Origin: Bacteroidota bacterium
Lineage (GTDB): Bacteria; Bacteroidota; Bacteroidia; Chitinophagales; Chitinophagaceae
Length of the DNA stretch: 40,731 nt
Assembly: GCA_016868585.1 (NCBI GenBank)
Contig: VGGR01000012.1
Location: 1-40,731, forward strand
Direction of reading: 5' to 3'
In this document: positions 40,661 to 40,731 of the stretch, in pieces
Layout: every line of letters begins with the position of its first letter
Position numbering within the stretch: the stretch's first letter is position 1
The notes under the pieces: model-generated
Told to the model about the DNA's origin: nothing
Seen by the model: the letters and a program-made list of their open reading frames with translations, nothing else
Databases searched by the model: none
Made by a program: the position numbers and the translations under genes

Positions 40661-40731
40661 ATAACAAAATAAAAACGTATTTCAGAAGAGATTCATATGA
40701 AAAAAAGCCAAAAAAACTATTTAAATATGAT

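Overview
The window comes from a Bacteroidota chromosome, most likely a Chitinophagaceae-like soil or freshwater heterotroph (the family is an inference). The evidence is a SusC/SusD pair, a second TonB-dependent receptor at the left edge, CRTAC1-type FG-GAP/ASPIC lipoproteins, many signal peptides ending in A-Q, near absence of Shine-Dalgarno sequences, and a good match to the Bacteroidota promoter (TTTG, about 18-20 bp, TAnnTTTG) before the haloperoxidase gene. No rRNA, tRNA or CRISPR array was seen.

Layout. 1-2.5 kb: the start of a TonB receptor running off the left edge, gene debris including a headless bestrophin, and a coupled pair of small secreted proteins. 2.5-13.9 kb: mostly exported enzymes: a SOUL-family protein, an esterase, a cyanophycinase-like S51 peptidase, a five-fold beta-flower repeat protein, a penicillin-acylase-family Ntn hydrolase, an AhpD-like protein (apparently cytoplasmic), an exported RidA, and two overlapping M1 aminopeptidases. 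13.9-17.6 kb: gene fragments, a saccharopine/lysine dehydrogenase, a TPR membrane protein, and a nitroreductase stub. 17.6-22.8 kb: a four-gene minus-strand operon (cytochrome/copper-monooxygenase-like lipoprotein, pterin carbinolamine dehydratase, Tat-exported class V PLP enzyme, serine hydrolase), divergent from a Tat-exported class I aminotransferase. 22.8-29.1 kb: a bidirectional locus with di-heme cytochrome c peroxidase, GH29 fucosidase, a DUF6370 protein and a GyrI-like domain on one strand, and two DUF1080 (3-keto-glycoside hydrolase family) proteins plus an exported Gfo/Idh/MocA oxidoreductase on the other. 29.1-39.7 kb: a vanadium-haloperoxidase-like lipoprotein, a lipoprotein start cut off beside an IS3 transposase remnant, SusC, SusD, a strong terminator, and a CRTAC1 lipoprotein. 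39.9-40.7 kb: a hypothetical single-TM protein.

How it fits together. Nearly every intact gene encodes an envelope or secreted product, so the window reads as an uptake and degradation region. One side is oriented to amides and peptides (acylase, S51, M1, RidA, PLP enzymes). The other is oriented to glycosides (fucosidase, DUF1080, Gfo/Idh) and to substrates imported by SusCD.

Two patterns stand out. PLP enzymes with Tat-type leaders occur in the same window as a RidA with a signal peptide, suggesting PLP/imine chemistry outside the cytoplasm. The borders between intact modules are also littered with truncated genes, including a 42-bp duplicate of the acylase gene, consistent with repeated insertion and deletion.
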